IMG/VR virus record: IMGVR_UViG_3300005253_000575
Coordinates: 1-34,174 of that record
From: a virus
DNA length: 34,174 nucleotides
Strand: one strand, 5' to 3'
The translations under genes and the position numbers were made by a program. Under the pieces are notes generated by a model. That model made no database searches. It was not told where the DNA came from and worked only from the letters and a program-made list of their open reading frames with translations. Position 1 is the first letter of the stretch, and every line of letters begins with the position of its first letter. This document shows, piece by piece, positions 20,716-28,887 of this stretch.

Positions 20716-21051
20716 TTACTTACCTCCCGTGTTGGTGGCCTTGGCGATGGCGTCCTTGATAGCTGCTGCACGTTCCACGCGCACGGGCGGTAGGTACACT
20801 GTGTCTGCCCGTGTGCCGGGTTCAATCGTCACCAGCGTCATGTTCACTAGGCCCACGCGAGTAACCTGCGCACCCAACGGGGAAACAATCACGCGATATC
20901 CCCTCTTGCGTAGGTCCCTTGCACGGCGTCCGGCGTGACGTGATTCAGATTCGTAGTGCTCCTGACACCCGTTCCCGCGATTGAACTGGCCGTAGCAGAT
21001 GATCTCGCCAGGCTTCGGCCCGTTGGTGTAGTGCTGATCTATTGTGCCCAT
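20716..21051 (-). CDS. Hypothetical 111-aa protein
   Basis: The ATG at 21051 follows GGAAGAAG. The product has an N-terminal beta-rich part with GEIICYGQFNRGNGCQEHYESE, a basic helix (RHAGRRARDLRKRGYRVIVS) and a beta part (VGLVNMTLVTIEPGTRADTV). It ends in AIAKATNTGGK, the repeated tail. No motif assigns a function; basic, mixed alpha/beta make-up is compatible with nucleic-acid binding. Confidence 0.6.
   Translation of the reverse strand: MGTIDQHYTNGPKPGEIICYGQFNRGNGCQEHYESESRHAGRRARDLRKRGYRVIVSPLGAQVTRVGLVNMTLVTIEPGTRADTVYLPPVRVERAAAIKDAIAKATNTGGK
20724..20745 (-). repeat. Gene-end seam repeat, copy 3
   Basis: It shares 15 identical bases (GTTGGTGGCCTTGGC) with copies 1 and 2. It encodes AKATNTGG and the AGG of the next ribosome-binding site. 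Weaker copies are near 18868, 19215 and 21066. Confidence 0.8.
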
Positions 21052-21054
21052 GAT

Positions 21055-21339
21055 TCAGCTTCTTCCCTGTTTGGTGGGCATGAAACTACGATCAGCCCAC
21101 ATGAGATTCATCATGGCTATATCCGCGTCACGTCGGCCAAGGATACGCAGCAAGTTGTCCCACACGCTGCCGTTGCACAAGTCTCGCTGTTTGCGCGCTT
21201 CCGTGATGGCCGCGATAACGCGGCGCTTATGTTCGCCCTTGATGCGTGTCATGTTTGACCCACATACGTTGCTAGGCGCACAAATGCAAAAGCGCAATGC
21301 TCGGTTGCAGGTAACGCATGCGTCAAGCTCGTTATCCAC
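21055..21339 (-). CDS. 94-aa zinc-binding-like protein
   Basis: It starts at a GTG (21339), eight bases after GGAGGAG. Cysteines CVTC and CIC lie in the first 20 residues, with CGSN following, so a zinc-ribbon-like head is likely. The remainder is helical and basic (HKRRVIAAITEARKQRDLC, LLRILGRRDADIAMMNLMW). It ends in MPTKQGRS, a degenerate form of the repeated tail. Its function is unknown. Confidence 0.6.
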   Translation of the reverse strand: MDNELDACVTCNRALRFCICAPSNVCGSNMTRIKGEHKRRVIAAITEARKQRDLCNGSVWDNLLRILGRRDADIAMMNLMWADRSFMPTKQGRS

Positions 21340-21341
21340 GG

Positions 21342-21569
21342 TTACATCTCCTCCCCGAGTTCCACCAATGGGCGCAACCCATAAGCGTTGTCAATCCATA
21401 CGCGGCGCATGCGTCCTTCGTCACGGGCAACCTTCACCCACAGCCACGCTAGCTCGTAGTCGTTAAAGAACCGTTCAGCCCCGATGCCAATAGCCAGCCA
21501 CCGATTGCCAGAGGCGGAAAGCACTATGTCATCAGCGTTGGGCCGCTGTGTGATTTTTTGTGTGTTCAT
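21342..21569 (-). CDS. Hypothetical 75-aa protein, first gene of the leftward block
   Basis: I chose the ATG at 21569, preceded by GGTGAGG; an ATG at 21587 in the same frame has no ribosome-binding site. The product is mixed (RPNADDIVLSASGNRWLAIG, AERFFNDYELAWLWVKVARD, RRVWIDNAYGLRPLVEL) and resembles small phage proteins of unknown role. It is nearest to the divergent control region, so it is expected to be the first transcribed. Confidence 0.6.
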   Translation of the reverse strand: MNTQKITQRPNADDIVLSASGNRWLAIGIGAERFFNDYELAWLWVKVARDEGRMRRVWIDNAYGLRPLVELGEEM

Positions 21570-21811
21570 ACCCTCACCATAGTGCAACGAGCGTGCCAGT
21601 CTACCCGTAGTGGTTCACCGCCCCGCGACCACAACAGCTAGTGGAAGGGGTGTCAGTTCAGAGTGTTAGATTCAAAAACCCTTTAGAAATGCAGACGAGT
21701 TCTGACACGCTACCGCTGGTAGTTTCCCGCCACCAAAGCACAACGGAGAGTGCAGGTGTCAAACTTGTGTGTTCAGGGGTGTTGACGCACAACCTATGGT
21801 AGAGTTCAGGT
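21570..21811. promoter_or_regulatory. Divergent control region
   Basis: This 242-base non-coding stretch separates leftward and rightward blocks. It contains an inverted pair GTGTCAG (21650-21656) and CTGACAC (21702-21708), a small hairpin CTACC/GGTAG (21710-21722), three GTTCAG copies (21656, 21771 and 21803) and a TTGACG at 21782. Which elements are promoters is not clear. It is a candidate operator region and possibly an origin. Confidence 0.5.
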
Positions 21812-22018
21812 ATGGAGCTTGCGATGGACCACACAGCGCCGATACTCATCAAGATGCTCGCGGATGTCGAACAGCGTCAAGCCGAGATCGGGCGCGCAAT
21901 CACCACGATACGTAATGCGGTACGCTTTGGCGCTCCGCCCCGCACACAAACACACGAGCAAGATTTTACAGCGTCCTGGCTCCTGAAGCTCTACGGTATG
22001 AGCCAGGAAGCTGACTGA
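21812..22018 (+). CDS. Hypothetical 68-aa protein
   Basis: The ATG at 21812 begins the frame; an internal ATG at 21824 follows GGAG at better spacing. The product is helical (ILIKMLADVEQRQAEIGRAITTIRNAV) with a polar second half and a closing helix (ASWLLKLYGMS). It could be a small regulator or an early protein because it is the first frame downstream of the control region. It has no recognised domain. Confidence 0.5.
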   Translation: MELAMDHTAPILIKMLADVEQRQAEIGRAITTIRNAVRFGAPPRTQTHEQDFTASWLLKLYGMSQEAD

Positions 22019-22602
22019 TCGTGGCCTGGCGCTCTACTCCGGCGCTCATCCCACACACAGCCAGACGCCAGAACTTCCTACCCGCCCCCGCGCCAAACTG
22101 CATATTAATCCTCACCTCAATGCAGTGGAGCAGGAGTGTGCGTAAGAGCGTAGCGGTCCTCAACCGATTGCACTTACGCGGCTCTGTCTGCTGGTGTATT
22201 TTCCCATCCCCGTTTCCCACATGTGGATAGAGACAGTAAGCAGAGCAGGCAAGCCTTACCGGTATTGGCGCAAGGTTGTAGGCGAATCCCCTCAGCCGCC
22301 CGCGAGTACACACGGGCCTGAGAGCTTGATCGGTGCGCAGGGGCATACCCCCCCTGGGACCCTAGAACCCGCTTTGGCGACACAGGCGGATATAAGAGAA
22401 TCTACCCAATTACTCTCAGAGAGGATGACCAGAACGGCCCCACGGGATGGCTCATCGGAGGAGGGGGGTATGCGGCGGGAAAAGGGAGAGCTGTTGAAGC
22501 TGGTGAAAAAGGGGAGGCTGGAGGGGGAGGCAGTGATCGCCGCTGCACCGGGGAAAAAAGAGGGGGTTGGGAGCAACGTGCATTTGAAGGGGGTGGGAAG
22601 AC
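22019..22602 (+). other. Poorly explained stretch before the terminase gene
   Basis: No gene can be called with confidence. A plus-strand frame is open from about 22194, with starts at 22221 (MWIETVSRAGKPYRYW) and at 22470 after a GAGGAGGGGGG site (MRREKGELLKLVKKG). It then runs 320 bases into the terminase gene in another frame, where it is only a shadow. This is where a small terminase would be expected, but none is recognisable. A short real gene with a sequencing shift, or a leader, is possible. Confidence 0.4.
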
Positions 22603-23988
22603 GTGCCGGAGAAAGGACATGCCGAGTTATTGATATCGCTCCTGTGGTGGCAGCAGGAAGTGCTGGCGAGCCCAGCGCGGTTCAAGGCGGTGGTGGGCGG
22701 ACGCCGAGCGGGGAAGACGCGCTTGGGGCTGATATTCGACATCACGGAACTGCTGGACCGGGAGGAGGGATCGGAAGCGTGGTTTCTGGGTCCGACCTAC
22801 CGGCAGGTGAAGATGATCGGGTGGAGGGATGTCTTGGAGCTGATCCGGCTAGCCCCCTGGCTGCTGGAGGGGAAACCGAACGTCAACGAACTGACGATCC
22901 CGATAGTGGGGAGGAGACAGCTTAGTTTCAAGGGCTGCGATCAGCCCGACTCTCTCCGTGGTCCCGGTCTGGTAGCGTTCAACTTCGACGAGTACGCATT
23001 CGTCAGGAACCGGCTGATCTGGGAGAAGATCGTGCGCCCCATGATCGCGGACAAAAAGGGGAAAGGGATGTTCCAGACAACCCCCTCCGGGCGTGAGCAC
23101 TTCTGCGAACTCTTCGAGCTGGGGAAATCCGGGGATAACCCTGATTGGGAGTCGTTTGAAATCTGGACGAAAGACGCCGGTACGGTGGATGACGATGAGC
23201 TTGCCGACATCAAGGCCACCACTCCCGCTGACTTCTACGCGCAGGAACACGAGTGCAAGTTCTTGAGTTACGAGGGTTTGGCTGTGCCCGAGTTCTCTCC
23301 CAAGAACTGGCCGGAAGGGAACATCCTGCCTATGGAGATGTTCGAGAAGATGCGCAAGCACTGCACGGTTTGGGGCGCGATTGACTGGGCAAAATCGACC
23401 GGGAAAACTGCATACCTGGAAGCGTTCATTGACCCGGAGGGAAGGGTGATTTTCACCGATGAGCTGTCCATGCCCGGTGGTGCCCCCTCGCTGGTGTGGG
23501 AAAAGATCAGCGCGCTCAACCCTGCGGAGATGGTCGTAATCGGCCACGATGCGTACGCGAAAGAATCCGAAGGCTTTTCCGTCGCGGAGCAGTTGCAGCG
23601 CGCCAGCCGGGATGATCGGGGCAGCATTCGCCTCCGCCTCGTCAAACACTACGCCAGGAAAGCGGACGCCGTATCCTTCCTCAAGCAGCAATGCCTTCCC
23701 GGTTTCGACAGCGAGGGCAACGCAAGACTGCCCAAAGTCATGGTGCTGGAGGGTCGGTGCAGAGTCTATGTGAGCCAGATGTGCAAGCTCTCGCACGCCG
23801 ATCTTGAGAAACAGGGCCATGCCAGCCAGGGCATTCGGGACTCGTTTGACGCGGGGCTATACCTCGTCATGCGGCATGTAAAAGCTCCCGCAGTCGTTTC
23901 CCAAGAAAGCGATGTAGGCAGAACGATCAAACCCCGTGACACCAGCGACGAATTCGAGTCCGTCAGCGGTTTGCCGATGGACGAGTAG
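22603..23988 (+). CDS. terL: Terminase large subunit
   Basis: The 461-residue packaging motor cuts concatemeric DNA and pumps it into the capsid. It starts at a GTG with GGGGGTGGGAAG upstream. The ATPase domain has the P-loop GGRRAGKT (32-39), FLGPTY (61-66), Walker B AFNFDE (125-130) and the coupling motif TTPSG (159-163). The RNase-H-like nuclease has acidic residues at 261 (WGAIDW), 316 (IGHDAY) and 416 (DSFDAGLY). Both domains are complete and the length is normal. It begins the late block and is followed by the portal after 19 bases. No small subunit gene is recognised next to it. A shortened, degenerate relative of its ATPase is at 7317. Confidence 0.93.
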   Translation: MPEKGHAELLISLLWWQQEVLASPARFKAVVGGRRAGKTRLGLIFDITELLDREEGSEAWFLGPTYRQVKMIGWRDVLELIRLAPWLLEGKPNVNELTIPIVGRRQLSFKGCDQPDSLRGPGLVAFNFDEYAFVRNRLIWEKIVRPMIADKKGKGMFQTTPSGREHFCELFELGKSGDNPDWESFEIWTKDAGTVDDDELADIKATTPADFYAQEHECKFLSYEGLAVPEFSPKNWPEGNILPMEMFEKMRKHCTVWGAIDWAKSTGKTAYLEAFIDPEGRVIFTDELSMPGGAPSLVWEKISALNPAEMVVIGHDAYAKESEGFSVAEQLQRASRDDRGSIRLRLVKHYARKADAVSFLKQQCLPGFDSEGNARLPKVMVLEGRCRVYVSQMCKLSHADLEKQGHASQGIRDSFDAGLYLVMRHVKAPAVVSQESDVGRTIKPRDTSDEFESVSGLPMDE

Positions 23989-24007
23989 CTATGGTAGAAA
24001 TGGACTG

Positions 24008-25756
24008 ATGGCTGAGACACCGGGACCGGATATGCTCGCGGCGGAAATCGCCAGACGAGTCTCACAGCACCAGACTGAATCGCACAAGATCATTCAGGAA
24101 CTGCTGACGTTCGACCGTCACTACCGCTCAGAACCGCGCAGACGGCGGGCGGAAATATTCGCCAACACGTTCGTGATGGAAACTTTTCGTGACGTCGAGA
24201 GTGTTGTCTCAGCGCTCATGGCAATCATGTTCGCCGATGCACCGTTCTTTGAGATCGAAGCTCGCTCCCTCGATCCAGAAGCCCAAGAGAAAGCGGTACT
24301 TACCCAAGCGCTGCTGGAGCATCAGCTTAACGTCATGCAGTTTCACACCAAGTTCACCCGCATCGTCAGATACCTTGTCTTGAACGGCACTGCCGTGGTG
24401 GGAACACCATGGGCGTTTACCACGCGGTTTATTTCCGATGGAGACTCGTTCAAGGAAGTCCCACTCATCGACCAGCCCGACATTGAACTGGTCGCCCTGC
24501 CCAACTGGAGATTTGATACTTTTGCGCAGGACGTTCCGCAAGCTGAGTGGGTGGCTGTCGAAATGGAGGCAAGCAAGTCTGTGCTCCGGCAGGTTATCTC
24601 GGCGGCGAACAAGTTGAGCGATGGGGAGGCGAAAAAGCCCGACGCGCTTCCCGCTGGCGGCAATCAGCAGACCGACATCGGGTTGAGTGTCGCCCGGCAA
24701 ATCCGCTTCAACAAAGGATTCGCCAACCTGGACGTAAAGCGAAACGTCATCGTGGACTACTGGGGAAAACATCCGCTCAAAGATACGCCTGTGGATTGGA
24801 GGATCGTCACCGTCAACGGCAATCAGACTGTGGTGGAGATACCTAACCCGTACGATCACGGCATGAAACCCTACTTGCGCGGAACATACATCGACCGTGA
24901 CGGTTCGTTCTACGGACTTGGCGTAGGGGGAATTCTGCGCCGTCCGCAGGAAGAGATGAACGACTTCCGCAATCTGGGAAGGGACATCCTAAACTACGGC
25001 CTCAACAACATGCAGATGCGCGAAGGTGTGGGGAACACGAAAGCGAAACGTCTGCCGATCAAGCCGGGCAGAATCTTTGACGTCGAAGAGTGGGGAAAAC
25101 TGACGCCTCTGCCAGTGCCCCTCGAATCACTCAACGCCTTGATCCGCATGGAAGAGTTGACGAAAGAGGATATGCGTTTCGCCAGCGCCGCCACGACCAC
25201 CACGCAGGCATTGCCCACCGGTGTCACCGCTACCGAGGCGCGTATCATCGCGTCAGAGTCAGGGCGGCGGTTGAACGGGCAGGCTATCTCCATCGGTGAA
25301 ACGCTGCTCAAGCCGTTCCTACACCGGATGATCGAACTCAACAAGCAGTTTCTGGAGAACAAGGTGATCGTCAAGGTCGCTGGCGAGTCGAGAGAAGTTG
25401 GGAGAGATGACTTGCTTCTCGCTCCCGACATCGACATCAAGATCGCCACCGATCTGGACTTCCGCCAGGCAATGCAGCGCAGACTAACCAGCACGATTCA
25501 GACGCTGGTGCAGGCAAAGCAGGTTGACGAAACGCTAGAGATTAACATTAGGCCGCTCGTTGCCAAGCTGGTGAAGACGTTCCAGGTTGATCCGCGCGAA
25601 GTGATATCCGTGAAGAAACCTGAGCCGCCGCCTCCACCGCCCGAAGCTGTGCTGCCCGCACCTGCTGCCGTTGACAGCGGCCAAGCGATTATCGCGGAAG
25701 AACTCGCACGCAGAGGCATACCTCCTGAAGCTGCTGCGGAGGTGCTGCCCCAGTGA
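24008..25756 (+). CDS. Portal protein
   Basis: The 582-residue product starts at the ATG 24008, 19 bases after the terminase stop; an upstream extension of the frame overlaps the terminase. Its position, size and features such as RRRRAEIFANTFVMETFRDV, VPQAEWVAVEM, VDYWGKHP, YLRGTYIDRDGSFYGLGVGG and EATEARII-like helices (GVTATEARIIASESGRRL) fit a podovirus head-to-tail connector. The portal forms a ring at one capsid vertex, gates DNA and holds the tail. The Pro-rich tail (EPPPPPPEAVLPAP) is at the C-terminus. No internal frameshift was seen. Confidence 0.85.
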   Translation: MAETPGPDMLAAEIARRVSQHQTESHKIIQELLTFDRHYRSEPRRRRAEIFANTFVMETFRDVESVVSALMAIMFADAPFFEIEARSLDPEAQEKAVLTQALLEHQLNVMQFHTKFTRIVRYLVLNGTAVVGTPWAFTTRFISDGDSFKEVPLIDQPDIELVALPNWRFDTFAQDVPQAEWVAVEMEASKSVLRQVISAANKLSDGEAKKPDALPAGGNQQTDIGLSVARQIRFNKGFANLDVKRNVIVDYWGKHPLKDTPVDWRIVTVNGNQTVVEIPNPYDHGMKPYLRGTYIDRDGSFYGLGVGGILRRPQEEMNDFRNLGRDILNYGLNNMQMREGVGNTKAKRLPIKPGRIFDVEEWGKLTPLPVPLESLNALIRMEELTKEDMRFASAATTTTQALPTGVTATEARIIASESGRRLNGQAISIGETLLKPFLHRMIELNKQFLENKVIVKVAGESREVGRDDLLLAPDIDIKIATDLDFRQAMQRRLTSTIQTLVQAKQVDETLEINIRPLVAKLVKTFQVDPREVISVKKPEPPPPPPEAVLPAPAAVDSGQAIIAEELARRGIPPEAAAEVLPQ

Positions 25757-25983
25757 CAAAGCGCGATTCACAGCAGCTTTATGCTCTCACGCGCCTTCCG
25801 GGCTGGGAACTTCTCATGAAAGAGGTGAGGGAGAGGGCGTTGACAAAGGTCAGGCAACAGTGGGATAAAACAGGGGAGAAGCTTGCGCAGGCTACAGGCC
25901 GCGCCATTGAGGCGGCTGATCTGCACGAACTTCTTGTAGGCTACGAAAAACCGGGTAAAGACGAAGAGAAAGAGGAGGACTAG
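25753..25983 (+). CDS. Small conserved protein after the portal (76 aa)
   Basis: It starts at a GTG overlapping the portal stop (GTGA), so it is coupled to the portal. The product is helical: SQQLYALTRLPGWELLMKEV, then TKVRQQWDKTGEKLAQATGRAIEAADLHEL, with an acidic end. Small helical genes directly after the portal are common in podoviruses and may assist assembly. The function is not established, and I infer an assembly role from position. Confidence 0.6.
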   Translation: MTKRDSQQLYALTRLPGWELLMKEVRERALTKVRQQWDKTGEKLAQATGRAIEAADLHELLVGYEKPGKDEEKEED

Positions 25984-25985
25984 TT

Positions 25986-26495
25986 ATGGCTGGAGCGGTA
26001 GGCGCACTGACGGGAAGAGAGAAACGGATTCGGCAGATGGCGGCACGCATGCCCGGTGGTGTGATTCCCCGAGACGGAATTCCGCCACAGGAGCTAGCTG
26101 AAGCTCCAGCGGCAACGCCCGAACCCGGAACAGTCGAGCAGCGCACCGAGCAGCGTGGCGGAGTAGACGTCGGAGACATCATGCAGGCCGTTGCCGAGCA
26201 GGCTCAGTCCGGTGAACTCGCCGCGAAAGCCAAACCGCCAACGCAGCCGTTCAGCGTCAACATTTCAAAGGCCGATACGCCCGAACTCGTGGCCGATCAG
26301 CCGGGAGATCGTGTAGACTTCTTCGTCAGCGGAACTGTCAGTGGAGTTGACGAGCAGGGCAACGTGACGATCAACGGCGATACTATTTCAGTTGTTCATG
26401 GGCGGATGGACAAACCTGGGCAAGAGGAAGTCGGCAGTGAGCGTTTCCAAAAACTGTCGCTACGCGACAGGATGGGTGCAAGGAGGGCAGCGTAA
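25986..26495 (+). CDS. Hypothetical head-region protein (169 aa)
   Basis: It starts at an ATG preceded by AGGAGGACTAGTT. The N-terminal 80 residues are Ala/Pro/Glu-rich and probably disordered (EKRIRQMAARMPGGVIPRDG). A beta-rich part follows (VDFFVSGTVSGVDEQGNVTI, DTISVVHGRMD). It lies between the portal and the scaffold-like gene. It may be a minor head or assembly protein. No family was recognised. Confidence 0.6.
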   Translation: MAGAVGALTGREKRIRQMAARMPGGVIPRDGIPPQELAEAPAATPEPGTVEQRTEQRGGVDVGDIMQAVAEQAQSGELAAKAKPPTQPFSVNISKADTPELVADQPGDRVDFFVSGTVSGVDEQGNVTINGDTISVVHGRMDKPGQEEVGSERFQKLSLRDRMGARRAA

Positions 26496-27173
26496 ATGGC
26501 AGAACAAGTAGCCGATGCAGGTGTAGCGGGCGGTGAACAGAAGAACGACCAGTTGGTTCCGTGGAGTCGTTTCAATGGTGTCATGAACGAGAACAAGGAA
26601 CTCAAAGGCAGCATTGAAGCGATGCGCGGCGAAGTGGACACGCTCAAGGAAACTGTCGTTGGACTTCAGTCCGCTCCCGACAAGGGCGGCGCGGCGGATA
26701 TCTACGGTGATCCCGACAGGTACGTCAGTGATCGTGTCAAGGTGGGTGTAGACGAGGCGATGGCGGCGAAAGACGCCGAGAGCCGCGAAGCCCAGCGGAA
26801 GACGAACGAAGCCGCTGCTATTGATCTCCTACATGCAACGCCGGAGTGGAGAGCTGATTCACACGCTGCCGACAAGGACTACGGTGCAGTGCTCAAAGAG
26901 ATGCGCACGAATCCTGCCGAGTACGCACGGGCTGCGATCCTTCTCTTCAACGACATGAGGAAAGGCAAGGGTGACGCCGGAGAGAGCGTACGCGAGGACA
27001 ACAACGGCAATCGGCGCGTCAAGAAAGAAGCCGTGCTGTCGATGAAGGGCAAGGGCGCTGGCAACGGCGGCTATACCCGTGGGCAGATCGCCGCGATGTC
27101 CACCGAAGAGTTCCTGAAGAACAAAGATGCTATTATCAAGGCAGGTCAAGACGGTCTTATTTCGGACGACTGA
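26496..27173 (+). CDS. Scaffold-like protein
   Basis: The ATG follows AAGGAGGGCAGCGTAA and directly abuts the previous stop. The 225-residue product has WSRFNGVMNENKELKGSIEAM near its start, a charged coiled-coil section (DTLKETVVGLQS), a helical acidic middle and a C-terminal part with GGYTRGQIAAMSTEEFLKNK. This layout, just before the capsid gene, is that of phage scaffolding proteins, which shape the shell during assembly and are then removed. The basic C-terminal segment would be the coat-binding end in such proteins. The call is by composition and place. Confidence 0.7.
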   Translation: MAEQVADAGVAGGEQKNDQLVPWSRFNGVMNENKELKGSIEAMRGEVDTLKETVVGLQSAPDKGGAADIYGDPDRYVSDRVKVGVDEAMAAKDAESREAQRKTNEAAAIDLLHATPEWRADSHAADKDYGAVLKEMRTNPAEYARAAILLFNDMRKGKGDAGESVREDNNGNRRVKKEAVLSMKGKGAGNGGYTRGQIAAMSTEEFLKNKDAIIKAGQDGLISDD

Positions 27174-27371
27174 TCCGAACAGTCGCGGGGTTGGCACTAC
27201 CGAACAAAGTGCCGGAGCCGACATCCTCAAGGTCGCTGGTTGCAAGTTGACCAACTCACTTGCTGGAGCCGACATCCAGAACTAGGTCGCCGGAGCCGCC
27301 GTCCAGAACGGGCGCGTAGGACGCATATCGCCTCGTCAGCGAAATCTGAAGCACGAGCGAGGTGATTACGG
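27174..27371 (+). other. Non-coding stretch with three direct repeats
   Basis: No gene is visible between the scaffold-like gene and the next. Three related 16-base units occur at 27211 (GCCGGAGCCGACATCC), 27262 (GCTGGAGCCGACATCC) and 27289 (GCCGGAGCCGCCGTCC), the last two each followed by AGAAC. GCAAGT (27242) and ACTTGC (27258) form an inverted repeat. It could be a regulatory or recombination site, or a decayed repeat-bearing coding segment. No promoter was clear. Confidence 0.5.
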
Positions 27372-27878
27372 ATGGCTAATAGAGGGCTAAAGGGTAACGG
27401 GCAGATGCAGGTGCATAGCCAGGAAGTTAACTTTTCCCACGACAACTCGGTTGCCGTTAAGCTGATGACCGCGTATACATTGCCTAGCAAGTCTGTCAAC
27501 GTCGGCGATGTGTTCCACTTCAGCGCACACGGAGCGATTTCCAGCAAGAGTTCAGCAGCGGGAACGCTTACAATTGCAGTGTTGGTCGGTGGGGTAACTA
27601 TCGTTACCAAGACCACGGGCACGCTGACTTCGAGCTTGTCTGCCGAGGGATTGCTCATCACCGGGTTCATTACGATTCGGTCGGTGGGAGATACCGGCAC
27701 GGCGGTTGCGGGCTTTGGCGTGATATCCAACGACTCGACAGTTCTGACGGCGGCCAATCAGGGAACGGCGCAGACGGTGAACTTTGACACCGAGTCTGCC
27801 ATTACGCTCAGTCTCAAGTGGTCCGTTGCAGACGCGGCGAACATCCTGGATATCGAAGGCTTCGAGGTGAGGATCTGA
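27372..27878 (+). CDS. Decoration-like beta-rich protein
   Basis: It starts at an ATG preceded by GAGGTGATTACGG. The 168-residue product is mostly beta, rich in Thr, Val, Ser and Gly (VFHFSAHGAISSKSSAAG, TLTIAVLVGGVTIV, GTAVAGFGVISND) and ends in a strand. It lies directly before the major capsid gene. Small beta-sandwich proteins at this position are often capsid-stabilising or surface proteins. There is no signal peptide. The role is inferred. Confidence 0.6.
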   Translation: MANRGLKGNGQMQVHSQEVNFSHDNSVAVKLMTAYTLPSKSVNVGDVFHFSAHGAISSKSSAAGTLTIAVLVGGVTIVTKTTGTLTSSLSAEGLLITGFITIRSVGDTGTAVAGFGVISNDSTVLTAANQGTAQTVNFDTESAITLSLKWSVADAANILDIEGFEVRI

Positions 27879-27918
27879 TCAACTTGAAAATCAGTGACTT
27901 TGAGGAGGTGACTTAGTA

Positions 27919-28806
27919 ATGGCGGAAATGACAGTAGTAAACGGTGCAGTATTCATTCCGGAGATTTGGAGCAAGGTTGCGCTGATCGCGCGTGACTTCA
28001 ACCTTCACATGGCTCCGAGGGTGCTGCGCAAAGATAGTGACGTCAAGGCCATGGGGGATATCGTCCATATCCCTGAAGTGCAACTCTTCCAGGCTCGGCG
28101 TGTTGGCTCACGCGGGGGAATCAACCCGCAAGCTCCCACGGAGAAGGAGGCAACGCTCACGGTTGACCAGTGGTTCGAGTCCTCGGTTGAGATAACTGAC
28201 CGACTTAAGACGCAGTCGATGCATGATCTGTTCAGGATTTATTCAGAGCGGATCGGAAAGTCGCTGGGCGTTCAGGTTGAGCAGGCGCTTCTGGAACTGG
28301 CGCAGATTGCGGCAAACTTTACCACGTGTTCAATCGCTGGCGCAGACGTTACGGACGCTCGGATCGTCGAGGGGATTCGTACGATTGACGCCGACGGTGC
28401 ACCGCTGGAGAAGCGGCACGGGATCTTCACGACTGGGCAGAAGGCCAAGTTGCTGTTGATCGACAAGTTTGTTCGTGCGGACGCGATTCCTTTCGTGAAG
28501 GGCGATAGCCCTATCGTTAAGGGCGTGTTTGGCGACATCTACGGGCATGAAATCCTGATCAGCAGGCTCATCGCTCTGGATGTGAACGACCGAGATTCGG
28601 ACGCTTCCGTGAATCAGTTCTTGAACATCTTGTGGCAGGAAGAGGCCATGATTCTGGCGCTCCAGAAGAATGTGGAAATGGAGACGCTGGCGCGTGTCAA
28701 GCTTTCTACGCCGCTGGTGGGTCAGTCGCTGTACGGTGTGACGGTTGCGCGGGAAACCCGCAACGCACATGCCTCGGTGATCCCGACGGCGAATGCCTCT
28801 GGCTGA
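27919..28806 (+). CDS. Major capsid protein
   Basis: The 295-residue product follows a GAGGAGGT site. It has the make-up of an HK97-fold coat protein: an N-terminal arm (TVVNGAVFIPEIWSKVALIA), a helix and strand region (VHIPEVQLFQARRVGSRGG, TLTVDQWFESSVEITDR), a long helix (GKSLGVQVEQALLELAQIA) and a closing beta part (EMETLARVKLSTPLVGQS). It is in the usual place after the scaffold and before the tail-connector genes. It has no visible protease or inserted domain. The coat would form the icosahedral shell. Confidence comes from context plus the coat-like pattern. Confidence 0.8.
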   Translation: MAEMTVVNGAVFIPEIWSKVALIARDFNLHMAPRVLRKDSDVKAMGDIVHIPEVQLFQARRVGSRGGINPQAPTEKEATLTVDQWFESSVEITDRLKTQSMHDLFRIYSERIGKSLGVQVEQALLELAQIAANFTTCSIAGADVTDARIVEGIRTIDADGAPLEKRHGIFTTGQKAKLLLIDKFVRADAIPFVKGDSPIVKGVFGDIYGHEILISRLIALDVNDRDSDASVNQFLNILWQEEAMILALQKNVEMETLARVKLSTPLVGQSLYGVTVARETRNAHASVIPTANASG

Positions 28807-28839
28807 TCTTGGCTGGAGCTGTTAGTGCAGGTTTGGCGT

Positions 28840-28867
28840 GGGGGGTCGGGAGACAACCGACTCCCCC
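28840..28867 (+). terminator. Hairpin after the capsid gene
   Basis: GGGGGGTCGG (28840-28849) pairs with CCGACTCCCCC (28857-28867) with one bulged T and a seven-base loop. There is no U-run. It could end or thin transcription so that capsid messenger exceeds tail messenger, or protect the capsid messenger's 3' end. Confidence 0.65.
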
Positions 28868-28887
28868 GTCAACGAACTAATACTTAA

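Noticed and set aside
22194-22925. 243-codon frame overlapping the terminase gene
   Set aside because: The terminase motifs are beyond doubt in the other frame, so at least the last 320 bases of this frame are a shadow.
22849-23820. 323-codon minus-strand frame
   Set aside because: It is antisense to the terminase gene and has no ribosome-binding site or domain.
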